Notes under the pieces: generated by a model | Told to the model about the DNA's origin: nothing | What the model saw: only the letters and a program-made list of their open reading frames with translations | Databases searched by the model: none | Program-made: the position numbers and the translations under genes | In this document: piece by piece, positions 1 to 11,100 of the stretch | Position numbering within the stretch: the first letter of the stretch is position 1 | Layout: every line of letters begins with the position of its first letter | Source of the DNA: Malikia spinosa | GTDB taxonomy: Bacteria; Pseudomonadota; Gammaproteobacteria; Burkholderiales; Burkholderiaceae_C | Reading direction: 5' to 3' | NCBI RefSeq assembly: GCF_002980625.1 | Contig: NZ_PVLR01000007.1 | Location: forward strand, 1-64,000 | Length of the DNA: 64,000 bases

Positions 1-175
1 TGCGCGGCCAGCAAATCGGCCATCAGAGCCCGCCCACCCCGGTCAGCTTCTTCGTCAGCTGCGCGGCCAGCAAATCTTTCTGTACGCAGTCGGGGTGGGT
101 TACCCCTGCCGGCCTCATCTGTCCGCTGCGCGGCCAGCAAATCGGCCGTCAGGGGTAACCCACCCCGACGGCCGT
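1..175. repeat. Non-coding direct/inverted repeat array (at least 3 units)
   Basis: The 18-base core ctgcgcggccagcaaatc occurs at 59-76 and 126-143, and lacking its first base at 1-17. Units 1 and 3 stay similar for about 45 bases (core, then GGCC-A/G-TCAG, then a CCCACCCCG block). Unit 2 instead carries the downstream block inverted: cggggtgggttacccct (91-107) is the exact reverse complement of 151-167. Unit spacings of 59 and 67 bases are not multiples of three, and the copies fall in different frames, so the repeat is not protein-driven. It may continue upstream of the window. It resembles a REP/BIME-type intergenic element downstream of the minus-strand gene. Its function is unknown. Confidence 0.75.
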
Positions 176-190
176 CGTGACAGCCCAGCC

Positions 191-532
191 TCAGGCACCT
201 GAGCTGGCCGCCACGTCCTCGACCCATTGCGCGAACTCGAGGTCGCGTGCGGTCACGCCGCCGGCGTCGTGGGTCGTGAAGCTGATCTCGACCCGGTTGT
301 AGAGGTTGAACCACTCGGGATGGTGCTGGCGCCGCTCGGCCTCGAGCGCGACCCGGGTCATGAAGCCGAAGGCCTGGCCGAAGTCGCGGAAGGCGAGCCA
401 GCGCGTGATCGACTGCTCCTCCTCGTCGTACTCCCAGTTCGGCAGCTCCAGCTCGGTCAGTTGCTGGCGCACCTGCTCGGTACCCAGCACTTGCAGCTCC
501 TCGTTGGCTGGCAGTTGCAGCTCGTCAGTCAT
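191..532 (-). CDS. phhB: 4a-hydroxytetrahydrobiopterin dehydratase (pterin-4a-carbinolamine dehydratase)
   Basis: A 113-residue protein of the PCD/DCoH family. It dehydrates 4a-hydroxytetrahydrobiopterin so that the pterin cofactor of phenylalanine hydroxylase can be recycled. The family signature is clear: an [15 protein letters not shown] stretch around residues 67-82, with the adjacent active-site histidines, followed by [11 protein letters not shown] near 87-97. The length is normal for the family. The start codon lies one base after the grxD stop, so the two genes are probably co-transcribed and translationally coupled. No phenylalanine hydroxylase gene is in the window, so the physiological partner is not shown. 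The gene runs towards the repeat array at the window edge. Confidence 0.9.
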   Translation of the reverse strand: MTDELQLPANEELQVLGTEQVRQQLTELELPNWEYDEEEQSITRWLAFRDFGQAFGFMTRVALEAERRQHHPEWFNLYNRVEISFTTHDAGGVTARDLEFAQWVEDVAASSGA

Positions 533-533
533 C

Positions 534-860
534 TCAGGCCGCCTTGCCGTCGATGACCTGCTGCAGTTCGCCCGACTCGTACATCTCCATCATGATGTCC
601 GAGCCGCCGATGAACTCGCCCTTGACGTAGAGCTGCGGAATGGTCGGCCAGTTGCTGTATTCCTTGATGCCCTGGCGGATTTCCTGGTCTTCCAGCACGT
701 TGACGGTCTGGACCGTCTTGGTGTCGACGCCGCAGGCCTTGAGGATCTGGATCGCGCGGCCCGAGAAGCCGCACATCGGGAAGCTGGCGCTGCCCTTCAT
801 GAAGAGCACGATCTCGTTGTTCTTGACCAGTTGGTCGATGCGCTGTTGGGTGTCGCTCAT
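534..860 (-). CDS. grxD: Monothiol glutaredoxin Grx4 family
   Basis: 108 residues with the monothiol CGFS active site in the context [14 protein letters not shown] (about residues 27-40). A typical [19 protein letters not shown] segment follows and provides the glutathione-binding TIP loop. The family carries or inserts [2Fe-2S] clusters and acts in cytoplasmic iron-sulfur trafficking rather than general disulfide reduction. Length and start ([12 protein letters not shown]) match known GrxD proteins. The gene sits upstream of phhB with one base between them. A 280-base gap containing a terminator hairpin separates it from the hybrid kinase, so it probably has its own promoter. Confidence 0.95.
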   Translation of the reverse strand: MSDTQQRIDQLVKNNEIVLFMKGSASFPMCGFSGRAIQILKACGVDTKTVQTVNVLEDQEIRQGIKEYSNWPTIPQLYVKGEFIGGSDIMMEMYESGELQQVIDGKAA

Positions 861-943
861 GGGTGGTTCCGCTTGTCGCTGTGGGTAAAACCCTGATTAT
901 CCCAGCGCCGCGGTGACCTTGCGAGTCGGGTGGTAGCCAAGCC

Positions 944-974
944 GCAAAAGACAAAGCCTGCAAAAGACAAAGCC
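944..974. repeat. Tandem 15-base direct repeat
   Basis: GCAAAAGACAAAGCC occurs at 944-958 and again at 960-974, a 16-base period, in the gap between grxD and the hybrid kinase. The second copy merges into the terminator stem. Read on the minus strand it supplies T-rich sequence after the hairpin. It is probably a local duplication with no independent function. Confidence 0.7.
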
Positions 975-990
975 CGCACAAAGGCGGGCT
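971..990 (-). terminator. Rho-independent terminator after the hybrid kinase gene
   Basis: AGCCCGC (971-977) pairs with GCGGGCT (984-990) across a 6-base loop. On the minus strand the stem is followed by TTGTCTTTTG. It lies about 150 bases past the kinase stop codon and upstream of grxD, consistent with ending the hemA-prfA-prmC-kinase transcript. The remainder of the 861-1140 gap shows no gene. Confidence 0.6.
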
Positions 991-1140
991 CGTCTTCACA
1001 ACCTTCGCAGCCATCAATGAGTTCTGTGCGCCGGTCGATGAGTTGAATGTAGTCCTGCGGCCGGCTGCTGTCGAGGCTGTCGTGGTTACGAAACCCGATG
1101 CGCGCCGCGATCCGATGCCGGACTGCCATGCCGGTCCTGG

Positions 1141-4100
1141 TCAGGGCCCCCGCTGCAGTTCGGCCCAGGCGGCCGCGAAGTCGAAATCCCGGATCGCCTG
1201 GGCCACGATTTCGTAGCGGACTTGTCCCAGCGCCGCGCGGATCTGGCCGGCCTGTTGCTCGAGCAATTGCAGACATTCTGTGTCGCTGTCCTCCAGCAGG
1301 CCCAGCAGCTTGGCACGCAGCGGCGGCCATTGCCCGGCATCCACTGTCTCGACCGGGCCGGCCGGTTCCGTTCGGGGCAGGCGGGCGGCAATCGCCTGGC
1401 TCAGCGGCAGTAGCTGGCGCGCGGCGCTGTCGCGCAGCGGTTCCAGTTCGCTGGCGGGCCGGCGTTCGCGCACCGCCTGTTCCAGCTGCCGCGCAGCCTC
1501 GCTCAGCGCCTGGGCGCCGATCTGGGCTGCGACCCCCTTGAGCGTATGCGCCGTCCGTTCTGCCTGGTCCCAGTTCGAACCGGCAATGGCCCGCGCCAGC
1601 TGGTCCGGCGCATCGGCCTGACCGGTGACGAACTTGGCCAGCAGGCTGAGGTAGAGCGGCTCGCGTCCGCCCGCCTGCCGCAGCCCGAGCCGGCTGTCGA
1701 GCCCGTCGACCTGTGCCAGTGCCTTCCAGCATGGATTGTCTTCGTCAGGCGTCGGCTGGTGCCGGGCAGCGGCATGACCCGGTGCCGCATCGGCGCCAGG
1801 TCTGGCGGCGGGCTTGATCCAGTGCCGCAGCTTGGCCAGCAGCTGCTCCGGGTCGATCGGCTTGGCGATATGGTCGTTCATGCCGGCCTCCAGGCAGCGC
1901 TCGCGGTCGATCGCCATCGCGTTGGCCGTCATCGCCAGGATCGGCAGCTGTTGCAAGCCGGGCAGCTTGCGCATCGCGCGCGTCGCGCTGAGTCCGTCCA
2001 TCACCGGCATCTGCATGTCCATCAGCACGATGTCGTAATGCTGGCGCTGCACCTTGTGCAGTGCGATCGCGCCGTCACCGGCCAGTTCCACCTGCAGCCC
2101 GATCGCCTGCAGGAACTCGGTCGCCACTTCCTGGTTGAGCTCGTTGTCTTCCACCAGCAGCACGCGTGCGCCCTGCAGTTCGACTGCGGGCGACAAGGCC
2201 TGTCCTGCAGTCTGGCTGTGTGGGGCTGAAGGCGTCCTGGGGTCGCTCAGTTCGATCCTGCCCCCTGGCTGCCGCGGGCTGGCATGGCCCAGGCCGAGGC
2301 AGGCCGTGAACCAGAAGGTTGATCCGATGCCGGGGCGGCTGTCCAGGCCGATGCGGCCGCCCATCAGTTCGACCAGCCGTTTTGAGATCGACAGGCCCAG
2401 CCCGCTGCCGCCGTACTTGCGCGTGATCGAGTTGTCGGCCTGCTGGAAGGTCTGGAACAGCAGTTCGCGCTGCTGCTGCGACAGTCCGATGCCGGTGTCG
2501 CGCACCGCGAAATGCAGTGTCACCTGTCCCGGGCGGCGTTCCTGCAGCGAGACGTTGATCGCGATCTCGCCCTGGGTCGTGAACTTGACGGCGTTGCTGG
2601 CCAGGTTGATCAGCACCTGTTCGAGCCGCAGCGGATCGCCGATCAGCTGCATCGGCAGGCCGCTGGCGACCTCAACGACGAGCTTGAGCCCCTTGCCGTC
2701 GGCTTTTTCCGAAATGACCGACACCACGTCGTCGAGCATCTGCTCGAGGTCGAACTCGACCTGTTCCAGCGCCACCTTGCCGGCTTCGAGCTTGCTGATG
2801 TCGAGGATGTCGTTGATCACGCCCAGCAGATGCCGGCTCGACGACTGGATCTTCTGCAGGTAGTCGCGCACCTTGGGCGGCGGGTCGGCCCGTAGCGCGA
2901 GCAGCGTCATGCCCATGACGGCATTCATCGGCGTGCGGATCTCGTGCGACATATTGGCCAGGAAGGCACTCTTGGCTTCGCTGGCGGATTCTGCGGCCAG
3001 CCGGCGTGCCCGCTCGCGCAGGCGCTCGATGCCGAAGGCCATGTTGTGCGCCAGTTCCAGCAGCAGCTTGACCTCCTCGGGCGCGAAGGCATCGGCCTCG
3101 CGGGCGTAGACCATCATGGCGCCGAAAGTGCCGGTGTCTGCCAGCATCATCGGCAGGGCGATGCTGGACTGGTAGCCATGCCTGAGCGCGATGTCGCGCC
3201 AGGGCGCCATCTGGGGATTGCCCAGGTAGTTCTGGTTGACCTGTGGCTGGCCGCTGCGGATGGCTTCGCCGGTCGGTCCGCGCCCCAATTCCGAGTTCGC
3301 GTCCCAGCTGATCTTGATGTCGGCCAGGTAACCGTCGTTCGAACCCCAGGACACCAGTGGCCGGATCGTCTTGCCGGGGTCCTGTTCGGCGCTGCCGACC
3401 CAGGCCATGCGGTAGCCGCCGGATTCGACCACGACGCGGCAGATGTCGCTCAGCAGTTCGGTCTCGGAGTCGGAGCGGGCCAGCGCGAAGTTGCAGTCGC
3501 TCAGCAGGCGCAGCGCGCGCTGCACCTTGTGTTCGGATTGCTCGGCTTCGACGCTGCGCGTGATGTCGCGCGCCACGCCGAACAGGCCGACGATCCGGCC
3601 GTCCTGGTTGCGGATCGGGTATTTGCGGTTGTCGACCCAGCCAGCCCGGCCGTCCTTGCCCATGATGGGCTGGACCTCGTGCGCGACCGGCAGACCGGCA
3701 AAGACCTGCTTTTCCAGGTAGTAGTAGCGGTCGGCCAGCGCCTCCGGAAAGACGTCATAGTCGGTCTGGCCCAGCAGGTCGGTCCAGTGCTCGGCCGGAC
3801 TGCAGATCGTCACCAGGGTCTGGCTGGCGCCGGTGAAGACATGGTTGCGGTCCTTGAAGTAGATGAAGTCGTCGGTGTTCTCCATCATGGCCCGGAAGTT
3901 GGCCGTCAGCGACGCATCGTCCAGCGTCCGCGGCAGGCTCTTGGCGTCCTGCAACTCCAGTTCCAGCATGACTTCGCCGTCCCGCGCCGGCGATCGGATG
4001 TAGCTCGCCCTGACGCAGCGGATCCGGCCGCTGGCCTGACGCAGCCGCAGGCTCAGGGCGCCGGATGACGGGCGGCTGTCGGACGCGAACAGGATTTCGC

Positions 4101-4257
4101 TCAGGTCGCTGTCGTCCGGGTGGATCAGCTCCGCGAACGACAGGCGCTCGTTGACGAAGTCATCGACCGCATAACCCAGCAGCGGCAAGATGTCCGCGCT
4201 GGCCGATAGCACCGACCAGTGCGAGCGCAGCAGCAAACTGATCTTGGCTCCGTTCAT
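1141..4257 (-). CDS. Cytoplasmic hybrid sensor histidine kinase (PAS-PAS-GAF-HisKA-HATPase-REC-HPt)
   Basis: 1038 residues with no transmembrane segment, so a soluble sensor. Two PAS-like regions (about 5-110 and 118-235) and a GAF domain (about 245-415) precede the kinase core. The phospho-accepting histidine is H438 in the [13 protein letters not shown] motif. The ATPase domain (545-655) has N, DTGIGL and GSGLGLSI boxes. A receiver domain (about 697-812) has D747 as phospho-acceptor and the expected lysine near 799. An HPt domain has H904 in AHTLKGVAAQIG. Beyond the HPt lies an extra tail of about 80 residues of unknown role. The gene starts 63 bases after prmC on the same strand, so it may be co-transcribed with hemA-prfA-prmC. 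No dedicated response regulator with an output domain is nearby. The signal is unknown. Confidence 0.9.
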   Translation of the reverse strand: MNGAKISLLLRSHWSVLSASADILPLLGYAVDDFVNERLSFAELIHPDDSDLSEILFASDSRPSSGALSLRLRQASGRIRCVRASYIRSPARDGEVMLELELQDAKSLPRTLDDASLTANFRAMMENTDDFIYFKDRNHVFTGASQTLVTICSPAEHWTDLLGQTDYDVFPEALADRYYYLEKQVFAGLPVAHEVQPIMGKDGRAGWVDNRKYPIRNQDGRIVGLFGVARDITRSVEAEQSEHKVQRALRLLSDCNFALARSDSETELLSDICRVVVESGGYRMAWVGSAEQDPGKTIRPLVSWGSNDGYLADIKISWDANSELGRGPTGEAIRSGQPQVNQNYLGNPQMAPWRDIALRHGYQSSIALPMMLADTGTFGAMMVYAREADAFAPEEVKLLLELAHNMAFGIERLRERARRLAAESASEAKSAFLANMSHEIRTPMNAVMGMTLLALRADPPPKVRDYLQKIQSSSRHLLGVINDILDISKLEAGKVALEQVEFDLEQMLDDVVSVISEKADGKGLKLVVEVASGLPMQLIGDPLRLEQVLINLASNAVKFTTQGEIAINVSLQERRPGQVTLHFAVRDTGIGLSQQQRELLFQTFQQADNSITRKYGGSGLGLSISKRLVELMGGRIGLDSRPGIGSTFWFTACLGLGHASPRQPGGRIELSDPRTPSAPHSQTAGQALSPAVELQGARVLLVEDNELNQEVATEFLQAIGLQVELAGDGAIALHKVQRQHYDIVLMDMQMPVMDGLSATRAMRKLPGLQQLPILAMTANAMAIDRERCLEAGMNDHIAKPIDPEQLLAKLRHWIKPAARPGADAAPGHAAARHQPTPDEDNPCWKALAQVDGLDSRLGLRQAGGREPLYLSLLAKFVTGQADAPDQLARAIAGSNWDQAERTAHTLKGVAAQIGAQALSEAARQLEQAVRERRPASELEPLRDSAARQLLPLSQAIAARLPRTEPAGPVETVDAGQWPPLRAKLLGLLEDSDTECLQLLEQQAGQIRAALGQVRYEIVAQAIRDFDFAAAWAELQRGP

Positions 4258-4320
4258 GGTGTTTCATTATGACCATTCTTGAGCTAGTTGTTTCAGGTTG
4301 TTACTCGGCTCGCGCTCGGG

Positions 4321-5261
4321 CTAACGGGCGGCGCGGCGCCCGCCGGTACAGCGCAGGTGCCCGGCCAGATCGGTCCGGTGCTGGACCTCTAGATAGCCCT
4401 GTTCGCCCAGCAGTTGCGCGACCGCGTCGGCCTGGTCCCAGCCATGCTCGAGCAGCAGCCAGCCGCCGGGTTGCAGGTGCTGCCCGGCCTGGGCCGCGAT
4501 GACGCGGATGTCGTCCAGCCCGTCGGCACCGCTGGCCAATGCCGACAGCGGCTCGTGCGTCAGCGCGGCCAGATGCGGGTCGTCGGCGCGGATATAGGGC
4601 GGGTTGCTGACGATCAGCTCGAAGCGCGCGGGCAGGGCGGGGCCTTGCGTAGACTGGGCGGCAGCTTCGGCCTGGCGCTGGGCCCAGTCGGACAGCCAGC
4701 TGCCGAGCAGGAAGCGCACCGGCAGCTCCAGCCGGCTGGCGTTGGCACTGGCGACGGCCAGCGCGTCGCCGCTGGCGTCGAGCGCCCAGACCTGGGCATC
4801 GGGCCGGCGCTGCTGCAGCGCCAGCGCAATCGCGCCGCTGCCGGTGCCGAGGTCGAGCAGGCTGGGGGCCTGGAGTGGCGCCAGCACTTCGAGCGCCCAG
4901 TCGACCAGGGTCTCGGTGTCGGGGCGCGGGTCGAGCACGCGCGCGTCGACCTGCAGTTCGAGGCCGTGGAATTCGCGCCTGCCAATCAGATAGGCCACCG
5001 GTTCGCCCGCCAGTCGGCGGCGGCACAGCGCCAGGAATTCCTGCGCGGCCTCCGTGGCCAGCGGGTCGGTGTCGTGCCCGATCAGCCAGGCCCGGTCGTG
5101 CGGTGAGCGGCCGAGCCGGTGCAGCAGCAGCACCTGGGCGTCGAGCTTGTCGAGTCCGGCCTGGCGGGCGCGCAGCAAGGCCTGCTGCACCGTTGCCGGC
5201 AGGGCTTGATCCCGGTCGGCGTCGGGTCCGGTCGCAGCCAGTCCGCCCGGTTCGGCGGCGC

Positions 5262-5265
<4 letters not shown>
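4321..5265 (-). CDS. prmC: Peptide chain release factor N5-glutamine methyltransferase
   Basis: 314 residues. PrmC methylates the glutamine of the GGQ motif of RF1 and RF2 using S-adenosylmethionine. Visible signatures are the SAM-binding loop [15 protein letters not shown] and the catalytic NPPY motif in [15 protein letters not shown]. An N-terminal helical domain precedes them. The frame stays open upstream, but ATG at 5265 is chosen because it overlaps the prfA stop by four bases, the usual coupled arrangement. The substrate gene prfA lies directly upstream, a widespread bacterial pairing. Confidence 0.95.
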
Positions 5266-6377
<1,112 letters not shown>

Positions 6378-6383
6378 CCACGG

Positions 6384-6389
6384 ATTATA
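6384..6389 (-). promoter_or_regulatory. TATAAT hexamer just before the prfA start
   Basis: A perfect -10 hexamer on the minus strand ends 6 bases before the prfA ATG, in the 23-base hemA-prfA gap. If used, the transcript would begin at or near the start codon and be leaderless. No convincing -35 element is seen at the expected distance. Confidence 0.3.
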
Positions 6390-6400
6390 AAATTGCTGCC

Positions 6401-7687
6401 TCAGCCCGTCTGGCGCTTGCCCTGGCCGCGCAGGAACAGGCGCGCGACCGTCTGAGCGGTCGCCTGGCGCGTGGCGGCGTCGCCGGTGTGCAGTTCGGCC
6501 AGCGTGCCGTGCAGCATCTTCTGCGTCAGGCCGCGTGCCAGTGCCTCGAGCACGGCATCGACATCGTCGCCGCGCGCGAGCAACTTGCGCGCCCGTGCGA
6601 GTTCGGCCGCGCGCCATTCGTCGGTCTGCGTTTGCAGGTCGCGGATCAATTCGACCACGCCACCGCGCGGATCGCGCTGCCCGACCCAGTGCATGAAGCT
6701 CTGCACGCCGGCGTCGATGATGATCTCGGCCTCGGCCACGGCGGCCTGGCGGTTTTCCTTGCCGGTCTGCACCACGGCGGCCAGGTCATCGACGGTGTAG
6801 AGATAGACATCGGACAGCTGCTGGACCTCGACCTCGATGTCGCGCGGCACCGCCAGGTCGACCATGAAGATCGGCCGGTGGCGGCGTTTCTTCAGCGCGC
6901 GCTCGACCGCGCCCAGGCCGATCAGCGGCAGGCTGGAGGCGGTGCAGCTGATGACGGCATCGAATTCATGCAGGCGCTCGGGCAGGTCGGACAGGCGCAG
7001 CACCTCGGCGCCGAAGCGGCTGGCGAGCTTTTCGCCGCGTTCGAGCGTGCGGTTGGCGATCGCCATGCCCTTGGGCGCCTTGGCCGCGAAATGGGTCGCG
7101 GCCAGCTCGATCATCTCGCCGGCACCGACGAACAGCACCTTGATGTCCTTCAGGTCCTCGAACAGCTGGCCGGCCAGCCGCACCGCGGCCGCGGTCATGC
7201 TGATCGAGTGCGCGCCGATCTCGGTGTGGCTGCGCACCTGCTTGGCGACCGCGAAGCTGCGCTGGAACATCTGGTGCAGCGTGCTACCGAGGGCGCCGGC
7301 CTCGTCAGCGGCGCGCACCGCATGCTTGAGCTGGCCCAGGATCTGGGCCTCGCCGAGCACCATGCTGTCGAGGCCGCTGGCGACGCGAAAAGCGTGACGC
7401 GCCGCCTCGCCACCCTTGAGCACATAGGCATGGTCCAGCAGTTCCTGCGGGCTCACGCCGCCGGTGTTGGCCAGCCATTGCACGGTCGACTCAAGTTCAA
7501 GCTCGTCGGCGGCGCAGTAGATCTCGGTTCGGTTGCAAGTCGACAGCAGCGCGGCCTCGGGCTGGCGCGCCAGCGAGGCCCGGAAGCGCTGCAGCGTTTC
7601 CGGCAGCTGGTCGAGCGCGAACGCGAACCGCCCGCGCAAGTCGAGCGGAGCGGTGTGGTGATTGATTCCTAGCGCCCAGACAGCCAT
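6401..7687 (-). CDS. hemA: Glutamyl-tRNA reductase
   Basis: 428 residues. It catalyses the first committed step of the C5 route to 5-aminolevulinate, reducing glutamyl-tRNA with NADPH, and so feeds haem and related tetrapyrroles. Signatures are the N-terminal [14 protein letters not shown] and the [10 protein letters not shown] motif with the catalytic cysteine (near residue 50). A nucleotide-binding [17 protein letters not shown] and the C-terminal dimerisation helices follow. ATG at 7687 is chosen because the family begins just before this motif; an in-frame ATG four codons upstream is possible. Neither start has a clear Shine-Dalgarno sequence. First gene of the hemA-prfA-prmC run. Confidence 0.96.
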   Translation of the reverse strand: MAVWALGINHHTAPLDLRGRFAFALDQLPETLQRFRASLARQPEAALLSTCNRTEIYCAADELELESTVQWLANTGGVSPQELLDHAYVLKGGEAARHAFRVASGLDSMVLGEAQILGQLKHAVRAADEAGALGSTLHQMFQRSFAVAKQVRSHTEIGAHSISMTAAAVRLAGQLFEDLKDIKVLFVGAGEMIELAATHFAAKAPKGMAIANRTLERGEKLASRFGAEVLRLSDLPERLHEFDAVISCTASSLPLIGLGAVERALKKRRHRPIFMVDLAVPRDIEVEVQQLSDVYLYTVDDLAAVVQTGKENRQAAVAEAEIIIDAGVQSFMHWVGQRDPRGGVVELIRDLQTQTDEWRAAELARARKLLARGDDVDAVLEALARGLTQKMLHGTLAELHTGDAATRQATAQTVARLFLRGQGKRQTG

Positions 7688-7697
7688 ATGGGAAGAC

Positions 7698-7703
7698 ATT
7701 ATA
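7698..7703 (-). promoter_or_regulatory. Putative hemA -10 element (TATAAT)
   Basis: A perfect TATAAT on the minus strand lies 10 bases before the hemA ATG, in an A/T-rich island between the divergent hemA and the 111-residue membrane protein gene. It implies a very short or absent 5' leader. No good -35 match is seen 16-18 bases upstream. Confidence 0.4.
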
Positions 7704-7729
7704 AAATTTTCGTCTTTGATTGTTTTTCG

Positions 7730-8065
7730 ATGCCCTTGACCGACAGCTATTCCTTCGTTCTGGCGCTCTGGGGCTGGCTCCTGCATCTGGCCAATTTCGC
7801 CCTGCCGGCGCTCGGCCTCGCGACCCTGCTGGCGCCGGCCGTGGCCGGCTGGCGCGGTCTGACGCCGCTGCGGCTGTGGCGTGCCTGGTGGCCTCTCGCG
7901 GGTGCCGGTCTGCTGGTGCTGCTGGCGGGACTGGTCGGTTTCGGCCGCGACGGCCGCATGGCGACCTATGCCGGTCTGGTGCTGGTCGTCGCCAGCCTGG
8001 CTTGCTGGCTGCAGACCCGCCTGGCGCCCGGGATCGGGTCGCGCCGCACCCCGTATCCACGCTAG
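7730..8065 (+). CDS. Small hypothetical membrane protein
   Basis: 111 residues with three to four predicted hydrophobic spans (about residues 8-35, 52-68 and 75-93). The protein is rich in Leu, Ala and Trp and ends in a short basic tail, so it is likely an inner-membrane protein. ATG at 7730 ([16 protein letters not shown]) is preferred because the hydrophobic region begins right after it; an upstream non-ATG extension would reach into the hemA promoter. It is divergent from hemA by 42 bases and precedes the large FAD/Fe-S oxidoreductase. I do not recognise a characterised family; small proteins of this type are common beside hemA in Burkholderiales as far as I recall. Confidence 0.7.
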   Translation: MPLTDSYSFVLALWGWLLHLANFALPALGLATLLAPAVAGWRGLTPLRLWRAWWPLAGAGLLVLLAGLVGFGRDGRMATYAGLVLVVASLACWLQTRLAPGIGSRRTPYPR

Positions 8066-8155
8066 CGGTACTGCCTTGCCGCCACCCCTGTCCGCTGCCG
8101 CCAGGGCTGCGGTAACATCACTTCCCCCCGTACCACGGCGAAACTTGCTCCGGAT

Positions 8156-11100
8156 ATGAACGCACCCACCCCGATCCAGCACCTGCTCGACGCCGCCGGC
8201 GACACTCCTCGCCTGCGTGAGATTCCCTACAACTACACCTCGTTTTCGGATCGGGAAATTGTCGTTCGTCTGCTCGGCTCCCGCGCCTGGGAGGTGCTGA
8301 ACCAGCTGCGCCAGGAGCGCCACACCGGCCGCTCGGCCCGCATGCTGTATGAAGTGCTGGGCGACATCTGGGTGGTGCAGCGCAACCCCTATCTGCAGGA
8401 CGACCTGTTCGACAACCCCAAGCGCCGCCAGGCCCTGGTCGAGGCGATGAACCACCGTCTGGGCGAGGTCGAGAAGCGCCGCCGGCCGCAGGAAGACGGC
8501 GAGCGCGACGCGCTGGTGGTCGAGCTGCTGGCTGCGGCCAGCCTGGCCGTGCGCCAGTTCGCGGCCGCCTTCGAGCAGATGGGCGCGCTGCGCCAGCAGG
8601 CCGGCAAGGTGCTGCGCCGCCATACGCCCAAGGACAACATCAAGTTCGACGGCCTGAGCCGCGTCAGTCATGTGACCGACGCGACCGACTGGCGGGTCGA
8701 ATACCCGTTTGTCGTGCTGACTCCCGACACCGAGGCCGAGATGGCCGGCCTGGTCAAGGCCTGCATCGAGCTCGGCCTGACTATCGTCCCGCGCGGCGGC
8801 GGCACCGGCTACACCGGCGGCGCGATCCCGCTGACCTGGAAGAGTGCGGTCATCAACACCGAGAAGCTGCTTGGCATGAACGAGGTCGAGCTGATCGACC
8901 TGCCCGGCGTCAACCACAAGGTGCCGACCCTCTGGACCGAGGCCGGCGTCGTGACCCAGCGCGTGGCCGATGCGGCCGAGCGCGCCGGCTTCGTGTTCGC
9001 GGTCGATCCGACCAGCGCCGAGGCCAGCTGCGTCGGCGGCAACATCGCGATGAACGCCGGCGGCAAGAAGGCCGTGCTGTGGGGCACCGCGCTCGACAAC
9101 CTGGCGAGCTGGCGCATGGTCACGCCCGACGCGCAATGGCTCGAGGTGGTGCGGGTCGACCACAACCTGGGCAAGATCCACGACGCCGCGATCGCCAGCT
9201 TCGAGCTGCATTACTTCGAGGCCGACGGCAAGACGCCGATCCGCAGCGAGCGGCTCGACATCCCGGGCAAGACCTTCCGCAAGGAAGGCCTGGGCAAGGA
9301 CGTGACCGACAAGTTCCTGGCCGGCCTGCCCGGCGTGCAGAAGGAGGGCTGTGACGGCCTGATCACCAGCGCGCGCTGGGTGCTGCACCGCATGCCCGAG
9401 CACACCCGCACCGTCTGCCTGGAATTCTTCGGCAACCCGAAGGACGGCGTGCCGAGCATCGTCGAGATCAAGGACTTCATGTTTGCCGAGCAGACGCGCT
9501 CGGGCACGCTGCTGGCCGGCCTCGAACACCTCGACGACCGCTACCTGCGCGCGGTCGGCTACTCGACCAAGAGCAAGCGCGGCGGCTTCCCCAAGATGGT
9601 GCTGATCGGCGACATCGTCGGTGACGATCCGGATGCGGTCGCGCGTGCCGCCAGCGAAGTGGTGCGTCTGGCCAACGGCCGCGCCGGCGAGGGCTTCACG
9701 GCCGTCAGCCCCGATGCGCGCAAGCAGTTCTGGGCCGATCGCAAGAAGACCGCCGCCATCAGCCGCCACACCAACGCCTTCAAGGTCAACGAGGACGTGG
9801 TGATCCCGCTGCCGCGCATGGGCGAGTACACGCTGGGCATCGAGCGCATCAACATCGAGCTGAGCCTGCGCAACAAGGTCAGGCTGGCGCAGGAGCTCGA
9901 GACCTTCTTCGCGCACGGCAACCTGCCGCTGGGCAAGGTCGAGGACCCCAACGACATGCCGAGCGCCGAGACGCTGCAGGAACACCGCGAGCGCGCGCTG
10001 GCCGTGATCCGCAGCGTGCGCGCCCAGTGGCAGCAGTGGATGGACGGCCTGGATACCGTGCAGGCCGATACCGGTCGCAGCTTCTTCGACCAGCTGCAGG
10101 ATTATTCCCTGCGCGCGAGCTGGAAGACGCAGATCCGCGAGGCACTGCGCGCCATCTTCACCGGCTCGGTGTTTGCGCCGGTGCTGGAGGAATGCAAGGC
10201 AATCCACAAGCGCGTGCTCAAGGGCCGGGTCTGGGTCGCGCTGCACATGCATGCCGGCGACGGCAACGTGCACACCAACATCCCGGTCAACAGCGACGAC
10301 TACGAAATGCTGCAGACCGCGCACGAGGCGGTCGACCGCATCATGGTGCTGGCGCGCAGCCTTGACGGCGTGATCTCGGGCGAACACGGCATCGGCATCA
10401 CCAAGCTTGAATACCTGAGCGACGCCGAACTGGCGCCGTTTGCCGGCTACAAGCAGCGCATCGACCCCGAAGGCCGCTTCAACAAGGGCAAGCTGCTGCG
10501 CGGCGGCAGCTCGTTCGACGCGGCCGACATGCGCCGCGCCGACCTCAGCATGGCCTACACGCCGAGCTTCGGCCTGATGGGCTACGAGTCGCTGATCATG
10601 CAGCAGAGCGATATCGGTGCCATCGCCGATTCGGTCAAGAACTGCCTGCGCTGCGGCAAGTGCAAGCCGGTCTGCTCGACCCATGTGCCGCGCGCCAACC
10701 TGCTGTACTCGCCGCGCAACAAGATCCTGGCCACCAGCCTGCTGGTCGAGGCCTTCCTCTACGAGGAGCAGACCCGGCGCGGCATCAGCCTCAAGCATTG
10801 GGAAGAGTTCGAGGACGTGGCCGACCACTGCACGGTCTGCCACAAGTGCCTGTCGCCTTGCCCGGTCAAGATCGACTTCGGCGATGTCTCGATGAACATG
10901 CGCAACCTGCTGCGCAAGATGGACAAGAAGAGCTTCCGTCCCGGCAACGCCGCCGCGATGTTCATGCTCAACGCGACCAACCCCGAGACCATCAAGCTCG
11001 CGCGCAGCGCCATGGTCGGCGTCGGCTTCAAGGCCCAGCGCCTGGCCAACACCGTGCTCAACAGCTTCGCCAAGAAGCAGACCAGTGCCCCGCCGGCCTC

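Noticed and set aside
1-175. CRISPR array
   Set aside because: The repeat is only 18 bases, the intervals are unequal and related to one another (including an inverted block), and no cas gene is visible.
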